A DNA stretch of 36,452 nucleotides from Flavonifractor sp. An82 (GCF_002159265.1 NZ_NFHG01000024.1:1-36452), one strand, 5' to 3'. Positions 17,034-25,223 are shown, numbered from the stretch's first letter. A program made the numbers and translations. The notes: generated by a model not told the origin, from the letters alone.

Positions 17034-18260
17034 TCACACAAAGCAGCTGCGGATGATCTCAATAATGGCATCCTGCTCCTCAACCGTCATCTTATTGTCG
17101 CTAGGGAGGCACAGTCCCCGCTGGAAGATATCCGCACCCACATCTTCCACACCGCCGGCAATGTAGGCGTTGGTGCGGGCCCGACCATTCCCCTGCCGGG
17201 TCACAAAGCCGTTCATCCGATAGATGGGCTGCATATGCATGGGCTTCCAGATGGGCCGGCCCTCGGCATTGTACTTTGCGAGTGTTTCCAGGATCTCTGT
17301 GGGGCAGCTCTTGCCGGGCTCGCTAATATATAGGGTCTCCGTCTCACCCCGCACCTGGCGGCACATGGCTTCCCGGTCAATCAGCAGGCAGGACAGCCAG
17401 AAGTTGGGCTCAGAGTTCTCCCCATCGTAAGGATTCATGGTAACAGGCAGGTCCTTCAACCCCTCCTGATAGCGCATATAAATGGCTTTCTTCTGGGCTA
17501 TATGCTCCTCCAGGTGTGGATACTGGCCTCGCACCACGCCGGCAATCACATTGCTCATGCGGTAGTTGTAGCCCAGTTCCTCATGCTGGTACCAGGGTGC
17601 ATTTTCCCGGCTCTGGGTGGACCACTTCCGCGCCTTGTTGGCCGCCTCCAGATCATCGCTCAGCAGCATGCCACCAGAGCTGCCAGTGATGATCTTATTG
17701 CCATTAAAGGAAATCGCGTTGTATGTACCAAACGTTCCGGTCTGTACCCCTTTATAGGTGGCGCCCAGGGATTCGGCGGCGTCCTCGATCAGCACGGCCC
17801 CATGCGCATCACAGACCGCGCGAATCTCATCCAGCTTGGCAGGCGTACCATATAGGTTCGCCATCACCACGACTTTGGTCTCAGGGTAAATCTTAAAGGC
17901 CTTTTCCAGCGCAACAGGGTCCATATTCCAAGTATCCCGCTCGGTATCAATAAAGACCGGAACTCCGCCTTCATATACCACCGGGTTGACTGTAGCCCCA
18001 AACGTCATATCAGAGCAAAACACCGTATCACCGGGCTTTACTCCAGCCAGCTTGACACACAGGTGAAGAGCGGCTGTTCCTGCCGAAAGCGCTACAGCAT
18101 ACTTGCACCCCACCTTTTCGCAGGTCAGCCGCTCCACTTCATTGATGTTCTCACCAACTGTAGACATCCAGTTGCTCTCATAGGCCTGGGTCACATAGTT
18201 CAGTTCTTCCCCGTGCATAGTAGGGGTGGAAAGCCAAACTTTTTTCTCAAAGGGTTTCAT
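17034..18260 (-). CDS. DegT/DnrJ/EryC1 sugar aminotransferase, PglE-like
   Basis: A 408-residue PLP-dependent aminotransferase. It shows ALSAGTAALHLCVKLAGV, DMTFGATVNPV, EDAAESLGATYKG and the PLP lysine in SFNGNKIITGSSGG, then YNYRMSNV. These enzymes add an amino group at C4 of UDP-4-keto-6-deoxy-sugars using glutamate. It is the first gene of the polysaccharide operon. The ATG at 18260 has GGGAGAG eight bases upstream; a longer frame to 18308 would run through the leader hairpin. The 4,6-dehydratase (PglF type) that makes its substrate is not in this window. Confidence 0.9.
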   Translation of the reverse strand: MKPFEKKVWLSTPTMHGEELNYVTQAYESNWMSTVGENINEVERLTCEKVGCKYAVALSAGTAALHLCVKLAGVKPGDTVFCSDMTFGATVNPVVYEGGVPVFIDTERDTWNMDPVALEKAFKIYPETKVVVMANLYGTPAKLDEIRAVCDAHGAVLIEDAAESLGATYKGVQTGTFGTYNAISFNGNKIITGSSGGMLLSDDLEAANKARKWSTQSRENAPWYQHEELGYNYRMSNVIAGVVRGQYPHLEEHIAQKKAIYMRYQEGLKDLPVTMNPYDGENSEPNFWLSCLLIDREAMCRQVRGETETLYISEPGKSCPTEILETLAKYNAEGRPIWKPMHMQPIYRMNGFVTRQGNGRARTNAYIAGGVEDVGADIFQRGLCLPSDNKMTVEEQDAIIEIIRSCFV

Positions 18261-18297
18261 TTCTTCTCTCTCCCATAGATATTGATGATACGAAGCA

Positions 18298-18334
18298 AAC
18301 CGACCCACGGCTCATAGATGGCTGTGGGTCGGTT
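18298..18334 (-). promoter_or_regulatory. Leader hairpin upstream of the polysaccharide operon
   Basis: AACCGACCCAC (18298-18308) and GTGGGTCGGTT (18324-18334) form a perfect 11-bp stem with a 15-base loop, about 38 bases before the first start codon and inside the transcribed leader. No long U-tract follows. It could be a processive-antitermination (LoaP-type) recognition hairpin, an attenuator part, or an mRNA stabiliser. Confidence 0.55.
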
Positions 18335-18477
18335 CTCTATGTCGATTCTGTTTTTGTGCATGAGGATGAGACTTACTGCACCTTGCTCAGGAGTCTCTTT
18401 CAGCTGCCGTTTCATACACACAAAACCGACCAAAACACTTACAGAAATACCACCTGCGACAATATATTATCTTCCTA

Positions 18478-18506
18478 ATTATACTGATATTGTATTGCCC
18501 TTGCAA
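18478..18506 (-). promoter_or_regulatory. Promoter of the polysaccharide operon
   Basis: Minus strand TTGCAA (18506-18501), 17-base spacer, TATAAT (18483-18478). The perfect -10 and ideal spacing predict a start near 18470 and a leader of about 210 bases before the aminotransferase ATG. Confidence 0.65.
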
Positions 18507-18809
18507 TATTCTAAAGATAAAAAACAGCAAAAAAAGACCCAAAATTTACACAAACAGATGACGAAATGCTGCGCCGCACTTTCCTTACTTATCTTCGTTT
18601 TATTTTACTGTCCGTTTCAGTTGCCCACCAATATCCTGTATTTTTTTGGCATACCATTTGTTTTCAACTCAGTTCGTCAAAATTCGACAGATTAACTATT
18701 AAAAGTCAACCCTCAAAATGAGTGGAAGTACTCACAGACAGATGGTTCAAAAAGGGTATGGCAAAGCTGAGGTCTAATCAGACCCCTGCTGTCTATTCAA
18801 AAAGTTGGC
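18507..18809. other. Gene-free stretch between operon promoter and IS110 copy 2
   Basis: A short plus-strand open frame crosses 18318-18695, but it overlaps the leader and promoter and has no coding character. From about 18720 the sequence is probably the short 3' non-coding end of IS110 copy 2. I see nothing else. Confidence 0.5.
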
Positions 18810-19988
18810 TCAAGCCGCTGAGCGATAGGGCTGCCGGGATTTCTCCATGGCGAAGATAAGCCGCACCAACTTCTTAGCTGCATGAGAGATAGCCACATTG
18901 TAGTGCTTGCCCTCCGCCCGTTTCTTTGCGAGATAATCGGAAAAGGTTTGGTCCCAAAGGCAGACATACTTGGTGGCGTTGAAAAGTGCGTAACGCAGAT
19001 ATCTGGAGCCCCGTTTCTCCATGTGTGGGTAACAGTTATTCAGTTGTCCGGACTGGTAAGTAGACGGTGACATACCAGCATAAGCCAGCAGTTTGTCCGG
19101 AGAGTCAAAGCGTGACAGATCTCCCGCTTCAGCCAGGATCATGGCGCCCATGCGGCAGCCGATGCCGGGGATGGTCATGATGGGAGACTGGATCTCGTCC
19201 ATCATGGTCTCAATCTCAGCTTCAATTTCATGGATTTCAGCATCCAGTTCCCGAATGAGCCGGATGGTATGCTGCAATTCCAGAGATTTGGCAGGCATTC
19301 TGGAACCAATGGATATTCGTGCAGCATCCCGAATTGACAATGCCACATCTCGCTTGTACCGGCCCTTAGAGGCCTTCTCCAAAAGAGATTTGAGGCTTGT
19401 CAGGTGTGCTCCGGCAACCTGTTTGGCTCCCGGAAACTCCTCCAGCAGGGCATAGACAGAGGCCATGTGGAGCGTTGGAACCAGCTTTTCCAACTCGGGA
19501 AACAGAATGCAGACCAGTCTGGAAACCGAGGTTTTCAGCTTGGCGCGCTCCTTTACCTTGTCAAAACGGTATCTGGTGAGTGACTTTAGTTCCTCGTTGT
19601 GGTATGCTGTATCCGTGTAGGGTTTGAGGCCTGCATCGGATAACAGCATAGCCGCAATCGTTCGTGCATCTACCCGATCGCTCTTGGTCTTTCTGAGGCT
19701 GAGACTTTTTCGGTAGAGATTTGTGCGCAAGGGATTCAAGACATAGGTGGCCAGACCATTGTCTAAAAGAAACCCCAGCAGATTGTAGCTGTAATGCCCG
19801 GTCGCCTCAAGCCCTACTCTTATTTTGTCCCGAGGTGCGGTACAGGCCTGAATCTTCTCCAGCAGCGTATGGAAGCCATCCATATTGTTAGAGATGGTGA
19901 ACACATCCGCCAGGACTTCGCCCTCAGAACTCTGGATAAAGCAGTCGTGCTTGTCCTTTGTCACATCGATACCAACGGAAACGATCAT
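18810..19988 (-). CDS. IS110-family transposase (DEDD recombinase)
   Basis: A 392-residue complete transposase of a lineage different from copy 1. The DEDD domain shows SVGIDVTKDKHDC, GLEATGHYSYNLL and TKSDRVDARTIA; the C-terminal domain shows TIPGIGCRMGAMILAEAGD and AYAGMSPSTYQSGQ with the family serine. The ATG at 19988 has GGAGG nine bases upstream; an ATG at 20030 is in frame but lacks a site. A predicted amphipathic helical linker (about residues 215-260, EIHEIEAEIETMMDEI) joins the domains, as usual. No damage seen. Confidence 0.92.
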   Translation of the reverse strand: MIVSVGIDVTKDKHDCFIQSSEGEVLADVFTISNNMDGFHTLLEKIQACTAPRDKIRVGLEATGHYSYNLLGFLLDNGLATYVLNPLRTNLYRKSLSLRKTKSDRVDARTIAAMLLSDAGLKPYTDTAYHNEELKSLTRYRFDKVKERAKLKTSVSRLVCILFPELEKLVPTLHMASVYALLEEFPGAKQVAGAHLTSLKSLLEKASKGRYKRDVALSIRDAARISIGSRMPAKSLELQHTIRLIRELDAEIHEIEAEIETMMDEIQSPIMTIPGIGCRMGAMILAEAGDLSRFDSPDKLLAYAGMSPSTYQSGQLNNCYPHMEKRGSRYLRYALFNATKYVCLWDQTFSDYLAKKRAEGKHYNVAISHAAKKLVRLIFAMEKSRQPYRSAA

Positions 19989-20268
19989 TTCAAAAACCTC
20001 CAACGGTAAATCTGTGATGCTGTTCCACATAACACTTTGCTTTTGTAGCCTTGTTCCACATAAACCGTCTGGCGGTATTTAACTGATTAACAAAACTGCA
20101 AAGGGCTGTGGTTGGAACCTGTCGAGAACCATCTTGTGGTAGGAGGCGATTACCAATCCACAACATCCCTTACAGTGTAGCACAGCCCTTGGAGAGGGGC
20201 TCTAGTAACTACTACTCTATAATACAAGGTGACGTAGTGCAACTCGGAGACAGCGCCCCAGAAAATGG
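19989..20268 (-). ncRNA. Candidate bridge RNA region of IS110 copy 2
   Basis: Non-coding DNA upstream of the transposase, where IS110 bridge RNAs are encoded. A perfect 10-bp inverted repeat, AAGGGCTGTG (20101-20110) and CACAGCCCTT (20181-20190), encloses a 70-base loop, which is a plausible scaffold stem around a guide loop. RNA limits are not determined. Confidence 0.45.
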
Positions 20269-20297
20269 TTGTCAATGTTTTTCGACAGGATTATAAT
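20269..20297 (+). promoter_or_regulatory. Promoter of the contractile-system operon
   Basis: TTGTCA (20269-20274), 17-base spacer, TATAAT (20292-20297). Start predicted near 20304, 43 bases before the first ATG. It lies at or very near the end of IS110 copy 2, so the element may contribute the -35 side. Confidence 0.65.
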
Positions 20298-20346
20298 GAA
20301 ACCAATTATCAATGCAGAATACCGGTATCTCTGGGGGGTGCGTGCA

Positions 20347-22056
20347 ATGACAGATCGACCCTTTCCCTTGACGAAAAACCGATACTTTCCCCATAAGCAC
20401 CTGCGGGCAGCCGACTTCGAGCGGGAACAGACCTATTCGGAGCAAAAGACAGCCGCTATGAATCGCTGGACGCTGGGCAGCGGGATACTGACCGGGCTGG
20501 AGGTATGCCCCCTGGGAAAAGAGGCCCTGTCGATAACACCCGGACTGGGGGTGGACCAGCAAGGGCGGTTTCTGGCGGTACCGCAGTCCCAGGTGGTACC
20601 GCTGTCAGCCCTGCCTGGGCTGGAAACACTAACCGGAGATACCGCTTTTTTATGGCTGATCTATGAGGAAACCTGCTTTGATCCTGTGCCGGTATCCGGG
20701 CAGAACCGAAAGCAGGACGGCGCGATACGGGAGGAAACCACCTTTTTGCTCACCGACACCCATGTGTCCCTGTGGGACCCGGCAGAGCAGCATTTGATCG
20801 CTCACCACCTGCTGGCGGAGCATCCCACGCTGCAGGTCTATCAGATGCTGCCATGGATCCTCCCCAGGCAGGGCACGGTGGAACTGCGGCTGCGGCTGCG
20901 CAGCTTTGAGCCGGAAACGGTGCTGCTCCAACTGCACTATGGGCCCCAGCTGATCGGCTATGTGGACAGCCGTACCGGCAAACCGCTGGAGATAGACCAG
21001 ACGCTGCGGATCCCGCCGGGAGAGACCGTACTCTGCTTCTCTCTTTCTCCCCTGCCTGACAGCCAGCAGGCCGGTGCCTTTTCCCTTCCGCCGGAGCAGC
21101 TTCGGCTGACCTGGAAGCAGCATAGCCTACAGCCCAGCGCCCCCCTTACCCTGCAGTTCCATTGCTCCGACTCCCCCAGACGAGAACTGAAAACACGGCT
21201 GGAACATTGCGCCCTGTATGACCAGCCGGGAGACGGCCCAATCGGCGTCCCCCTGGCAGGGCTCCGCCTGGAGCGGACCAGTCTGAGCGTAGAACTTTGC
21301 AGCAGCTTTCCTTTGCGGGCCAACCGGGCCTGCTCCGGCTGGATCGAAACCCGGCTGGAGGACTGCATGGCGTACTTTGGGCCACCCCAACCCGTACAGC
21401 CCCAGCCGGCTCCGGAACCGGAAGAACCCCAGTGGTGCAGCGGCGTGATCGACCTTCCCCTCCACCCAGGCAACCGGGATGTGATTTTTTACACCGACGA
21501 GACCCCTCATGGTCTGGGTCTGGGTCAGGTCTATATGGATTTCGGCCTGGAAAACACCATCCCGGCAGTCAACCTGCGGGAGCATGAAAGCGATGTGCTG
21601 CTGGGAGACCCCTCCCTCTTCGCCCAGGCCAGCGGTACCTATGACTGCCCCATTGAGCGGGGCATTCGCCTGCATCCTCAGCGGGGTACCTTCGAGCTGG
21701 CGGTGCGCCCCCGGGGAGAGCTGCGGCAGGAGGTGCTCCATCTGCGGTGGCACGCCTGGCGGGCAGGTCCGGAACCGCAGCCGCCCCAGCCTGCGGGGAC
21801 ACTGCTGCGGCTGGAGCCTGATCTGATCCGGGTCAAGCCGGGAGACCAGGTGCTCTTTGTGCCGGTATTCACCGACGGCGGGAGCCGCCCCTGCGCCTTC
21901 TATGTGGCCAGCCAGCGGGACGGCCAGGTGGACCGCGACGGGGCCTATACCGCTCCCCAACAGCCGGGCGTATACCAGGTGTGGGCCAAAACCTGCACCG
22001 GCATGGCCCAGCAGGTCTGCGCCTTTGTTCTGGTGGAAGATGGAGGGCAGCTATGA
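20347..22056 (+). CDS. Large eCIS structural/accessory protein
   Basis: A 569-residue protein. Residues 10-85 (NRYFPHKHLRAADFEREQTY, then GSGILTGLEV, ITPGLGVDQQGRFLAVP) match the N-terminal module found in many eCIS-associated proteins, whose usual text resembles NYFYGKLLTVEDF followed by HGxGVVCGLEV. The middle is beta-rich with no motif I can name. Residues about 490-565 look like a bacterial Ig-like domain (LIRVKPGDQVLF, DGAYTAPQQPGVYQVWA). No signal peptide. The ATG at 20347 follows GGGGGGTG; upstream ATGs in frame lie before or in the promoter. It ends in an ATGA overlap with the next gene. I infer a baseplate or sheath-associated component; the exact role is unknown. Confidence 0.6.
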   Translation: MTDRPFPLTKNRYFPHKHLRAADFEREQTYSEQKTAAMNRWTLGSGILTGLEVCPLGKEALSITPGLGVDQQGRFLAVPQSQVVPLSALPGLETLTGDTAFLWLIYEETCFDPVPVSGQNRKQDGAIREETTFLLTDTHVSLWDPAEQHLIAHHLLAEHPTLQVYQMLPWILPRQGTVELRLRLRSFEPETVLLQLHYGPQLIGYVDSRTGKPLEIDQTLRIPPGETVLCFSLSPLPDSQQAGAFSLPPEQLRLTWKQHSLQPSAPLTLQFHCSDSPRRELKTRLEHCALYDQPGDGPIGVPLAGLRLERTSLSVELCSSFPLRANRACSGWIETRLEDCMAYFGPPQPVQPQPAPEPEEPQWCSGVIDLPLHPGNRDVIFYTDETPHGLGLGQVYMDFGLENTIPAVNLREHESDVLLGDPSLFAQASGTYDCPIERGIRLHPQRGTFELAVRPRGELRQEVLHLRWHAWRAGPEPQPPQPAGTLLRLEPDLIRVKPGDQVLFVPVFTDGGSRPCAFYVASQRDGQVDRDGAYTAPQQPGVYQVWAKTCTGMAQQVCAFVLVEDGGQL

Positions 22057-22862
22057 GCGGTGTGGTATGGGACGATCTGCACATCGTCTGCCGAATGTGG
22101 AACACCCCAGCCGGACGGGCCGAGCTTTGCAGAGATGGAGCAGACAATCAATGGACACGCTTGGTGTTCCATAACCCCACCTGGCAGCGGCAGGCCCTGA
22201 CCTGCCCCGGAACTCTGCCCATGCGAACCGAGGGAACCGGTCTGGCGGTACTGCTGCCCAGCTGCTGCGGCCCATCCCTGGAGCAGTGGCTGGAGCGATA
22301 CTCTCCCACGCTGGAGGAGCGCCGGGAAAAGGCCATTGCCCTGGTGGAACAGGTGCTGGAGGATGGGGTCCCCTTCTGGGCGGTTGCCCTGTCCGCCCGG
22401 CCGGAAAACCTCTGCATCACGGGAACAGGAGCGGCCTTGCACTATCTGGGAAACCCCCGCCTGCAAGCCGATCCCTCTTTGGCGGGCGCGGTATGCGGGG
22501 TGGCCCGCCTGTGCCGGGATCTGATGACGAAAGACCTGCCCCGCACCCCGAGGCAGCACAATCCCCCCGAACTGGAGCTGCTCTGCCGCCGGGCAGAGGA
22601 GGGCTACCAGACCTGGGACCAGCTCTATGAGGATTTAAAGGCCCTGCCCACGGAACTGACACCCGCTCAGACGCCCAAACAGCTGCTGAACCGGCTGTTG
22701 TCTGGGCTGAAGCGCTGGGCAGGCCCCGCCCTGCGGGTAGCGGCGGTGGTGCTGGCAATCGCCGCGGTGCTCTCGCTGGCGATCGCCTGGCGGGCCTGGA
22801 TACAGGCACGAGACCGGGCCTGGCCAGGGATGACCCCGCTGGGCACGGAACAACTGAACTGA
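22053..22862 (+). CDS. Membrane-anchored pseudokinase-like protein
   Basis: A 269-residue protein. Residues about 60-195 resemble the C-lobe of a protein kinase: SLEQWLERYSPTLEERREKA, then ALSARPENLCITGTG, where PEN is kept but the catalytic HRD aspartate is absent, and no DFG motif follows; then AGAVCGVARLCRDLM and a late YEDLKAL helix. One transmembrane helix is at about 226-249 (RVAAVVLAIAAVLSLAIAW), leaving a short tail. Topology resembles a cytoplasmic pseudokinase with a C-terminal anchor, like EssB of type VII secretion in general plan only. It is coupled to both neighbours. I infer a scaffold tying the contractile system to the membrane. The kinase relation is inferred from weak motifs. 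Confidence 0.5.
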   Translation: MSGVVWDDLHIVCRMWNTPAGRAELCRDGADNQWTRLVFHNPTWQRQALTCPGTLPMRTEGTGLAVLLPSCCGPSLEQWLERYSPTLEERREKAIALVEQVLEDGVPFWAVALSARPENLCITGTGAALHYLGNPRLQADPSLAGAVCGVARLCRDLMTKDLPRTPRQHNPPELELLCRRAEEGYQTWDQLYEDLKALPTELTPAQTPKQLLNRLLSGLKRWAGPALRVAAVVLAIAAVLSLAIAWRAWIQARDRAWPGMTPLGTEQLN

Positions 22863-22890
22863 TTCCCATCGGACGGAAGGAGGGCAGGCC

Positions 22891-24243
22891 ATGGCGGACG
22901 ACACCCAAAAGCGGCAGTGGAGCCGAAAGGATTACTGGCATGTGGGGCCGGTATTCATACGCAAACCCTGGTTTCTCATGCTGGTCATCGCGGGAGCTGC
23001 GGCTATCCTGGCCCTGTTCGGACTGCCCTTCTCCTTCTTTACCCCCGGGGACACCGGCCCACCCACCTACTGGTACGGAGACAAGGCCTTACAGGAGGTA
23101 TCGGGCCGGGTGCGCATTGTGGACAGCGCAGGCGTGCTCCGTTATGAGGGAGACGTGGTCAACGGCGTGTATTCCGGACAAGGGGCGGTATACGACAGGC
23201 TGGGACGGCTGGTCTACGTAGGGCCTCTGGAGGACGGCTTCTTTCAGGGGAACGACGGCGCCCTCTATCGGGAAGGCAAGCTGTATTACAAAGGCCAGAT
23301 GGTGAGCAACCGCTGTGAGGGCCTGGGGCAGATGTTCCATCCGGATACCGGCCGCTGCGTGGCGGAGGGCACCGGCAAGGAATACACCTCTGACGGAAGC
23401 CTGCTGCGGGAGGGCACCTTTGCCTCCGGTCTGCTGGAGGGCCAGGGACGGGAATACAGCACCACGGGCGTGCTGCTGCGGGAGGGCACCTTTTCCGCAG
23501 GCCTGCTCCACGGCCAGGGCACCCAGTGGACGGAGGAGGGCGCCATGCTCTATCAGGGAGCCTTTTCCCACGGGGTCTATCAGGGGGAGGGCATCCTCTA
23601 CGATCCCCAAACCGGGGGCATCCGCTACAGCGGTAATTTCCGCAATGGCCAGCCCATGGGCTACGGTACCTTGTACCACACCAGCGGCCAGGCCCTGTAC
23701 ACCGGGCAGGTGTGGCAGGACAGGCCCAGGGGGGACGCCTTTCTGGGCTTATCCCTGGCGGAGCTGGAGGAGGCCTTTGCCGAGCACTGGCTGCTCTACA
23801 TAGGCGAGGATGAAGCTGCCTTTGTCTACCCCACCTTTGGACTGATGTTCTTTACCGACTGTCCCATAACCCTGGTGACTACAGAGGGACAGGGGGAGGA
23901 ACTGAGTCCGGCCCTCTCCCCCAAAGACCTGGTCATCAATGAGGTGCTGTCCTACGGAGATCTGCTGCCGGGCGCACCTCAGCCCGATACCAGCCAGACC
24001 GTGGACCCCCAGCCGGTGGACTGGCGGGACTGGTTCAGCAGCTATGCCCTGGGGCGGACGGCATCCCCCAAGGTGGAGCAGACCGGCCCCTTTGTTTACC
24101 GCTTTACCCGGCCCGAACAGGGCATTGAGACGCGGCCGGCTTGGACGGCCTCCGGCAGCGGCCTGGGCACCCTTCTGGTGCTGGACGGCGGAAAGGACGG
24201 AACGGTGCTCTGGCAGAGCGCGTGGAGGGAGGATGAGCCATGA
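22891..24243 (+). CDS. Membrane-anchored MORN-repeat protein
   Basis: A 450-residue protein. A transmembrane helix lies at about 27-50 (WFLMLVIAGAAAILALFGL) after a charged cytoplasmic N-terminus. Residues about 80-290 contain a run of MORN-like repeats of about 23 residues with the form LxxEGxFxxGLxxGQG, for example LLREGTFASGLLEGQG, LLREGTFSAGLLHGQG and MLYQGAFSHGVYQGEG. A C-terminal domain of about 150 residues has no motif I recognise. GGAGGG precedes the ATG; the stop overlaps the next start (ATGA). MORN repeats usually bind lipids or proteins. With the preceding gene it suggests membrane attachment of the injection apparatus; the repeats would face outward. Confidence 0.7.
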   Translation: MADDTQKRQWSRKDYWHVGPVFIRKPWFLMLVIAGAAAILALFGLPFSFFTPGDTGPPTYWYGDKALQEVSGRVRIVDSAGVLRYEGDVVNGVYSGQGAVYDRLGRLVYVGPLEDGFFQGNDGALYREGKLYYKGQMVSNRCEGLGQMFHPDTGRCVAEGTGKEYTSDGSLLREGTFASGLLEGQGREYSTTGVLLREGTFSAGLLHGQGTQWTEEGAMLYQGAFSHGVYQGEGILYDPQTGGIRYSGNFRNGQPMGYGTLYHTSGQALYTGQVWQDRPRGDAFLGLSLAELEEAFAEHWLLYIGEDEAAFVYPTFGLMFFTDCPITLVTTEGQGEELSPALSPKDLVINEVLSYGDLLPGAPQPDTSQTVDPQPVDWRDWFSSYALGRTASPKVEQTGPFVYRFTRPEQGIETRPAWTASGSGLGTLLVLDGGKDGTVLWQSAWREDEP

Positions 24244-24803
24244 GTCAGCAGCTGGTATTGCTACAGGCCCTGTCCCTGGTGCTGGAGGGCCTGCGGAAGG
24301 AGCTGGTCCCGGTGGTGCTCCAGCAGGCGGACGAATTGCAGCTGGCCTACCCCGGCGACAGCACGGAGGGGCGGCTTTTCCTCACCTGCTACGATGTGGC
24401 GGATACCCGGCCCTTTGGCGTTCCCCGTCCCATTCCCCAGGGACCCACGCTCCAGCAGGCCCCCAACCGCTATCTGGCCCTGCGCTTTCTCCTCTACGCC
24501 AACCGAAAGCGCCCCTTTGGCGGGCTGGAGGCGGTGGACGAGCTGGTGCTGCTGGAAGGGGCGGTGCGGGCGGCCCACAGCATGGGACCGCTGGAGCTGG
24601 AGGGAGAGCCCCTGCGGCTCCAGCTGGAGTCTCCGCCCACCAGTGAAAAGACGGCTCTCTGGCAGAGCATGGGACAGCCCATCCAGCCCGCGCTCTACCT
24701 GATGCTGGAGGCCATCCCCGTGCCCAGCAGCCGGGTCACCCAGATCGCTCCCGTCAAGGAGCTGTATCTCCATCTGAAAGGGAAAGGAGGCACATCCCCA
24801 TGA
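24240..24803 (+). CDS. DUF4255 (Pvc16-like) eCIS protein
   Basis: A 187-residue protein of the DUF4255 family, the equivalent of Afp16/Pvc16, thought to terminate or cap the sheath-tube and to set length. Matching text includes an N-terminal helix (ALSLVLEGLRKEL), the family's LFLTCYDVADTRPFG, the NRYLALRFLLYA strand and the closing region LYLMLEAIPVPSS. It is coupled to both neighbours by ATGA overlaps. Its presence with sheath, tubes and DUF4280 marks the operon as an eCIS rather than a prophage. Role is from the family. Confidence 0.75.
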   Translation: MSQQLVLLQALSLVLEGLRKELVPVVLQQADELQLAYPGDSTEGRLFLTCYDVADTRPFGVPRPIPQGPTLQQAPNRYLALRFLLYANRKRPFGGLEAVDELVLLEGAVRAAHSMGPLELEGEPLRLQLESPPTSEKTALWQSMGQPIQPALYLMLEAIPVPSSRVTQIAPVKELYLHLKGKGGTSP

Positions 24804-25186
24804 AGCCTGCTCTTTGTACCGGCGGCGTGATCCAGTGCAGTTTTGGGACGGCACCCGTTCCCCTCAACAGCACGCCCACCGCCAAGGTACTGATCAACGG
24901 CAAACCCATGGCCACGCGGGCCGACCACATTCCCATAGGGAATATCCCCTCATTTGGGCTGTGCAGCTGTGTGGCCAACCCGGCGGTTCAGGCTGCCACC
25001 GCCGCAGCCATGGGCACCCCCACGTCGGCCCCCTGTGTGCCTGTCACCACCGCCCCCTGGCAACAGGTACAAAAGAAGGTCAAGGTAGGCGGACAGCCCG
25101 CCCTGCAGCAGGGCAGCAGGCTGACCTGTCAGTGGGGCGGACAAATCTCCGTCCGGTTTCCCGGACAAATAAACGTATATCTGTAA
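24800..25186 (+). CDS. DUF4280 PAAR-like spike-tip protein
   Basis: A 128-residue DUF4280 protein. It shows LCTGGVIQCSFGTAP, VLINGKPMATRADHIP, the short FGLCSCVANPAV, PCVPVTTAPW and GGQPALQQGSRLTCQWGG. DUF4280 proteins resemble PAAR tips and cap the spike of contractile injection systems, sometimes carrying an effector. Here there is no extension beyond the core, so no fused toxin. An AAAGGAGG site precedes the ATG, which overlaps the DUF4255 stop. The spike protein (VgrG-like) it should bind is not in the window. Confidence 0.82.
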   Translation: MKPALCTGGVIQCSFGTAPVPLNSTPTAKVLINGKPMATRADHIPIGNIPSFGLCSCVANPAVQAATAAAMGTPTSAPCVPVTTAPWQQVQKKVKVGGQPALQQGSRLTCQWGGQISVRFPGQINVYL

Positions 25187-25223
25187 CCAACAGCCGTAAA
25201 TTCATCAGAAAGAAGGGACGCAT

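Larger units (their letters stand above)
18720..20268 (-). mobile_element. IS110-family element, copy 2
   Basis: Approximate limits. A complete minus-strand transposase with about 90 non-coding bases on its 3' side and about 280 on its 5' side. It lies precisely between the polysaccharide locus and the contractile-system operon. Confidence 0.65.

Noticed and set aside
18318-18695. A 125-codon plus-strand frame between the two modules
   Set aside because: It runs through the leader hairpin and promoter of the opposite operon and shows no coding signature or ribosome-binding site.
23380-23600. Tandem DNA repeat or CRISPR-like array
   Set aside because: The periodicity follows MORN repeats in the protein; units are diverged and have no spacers.
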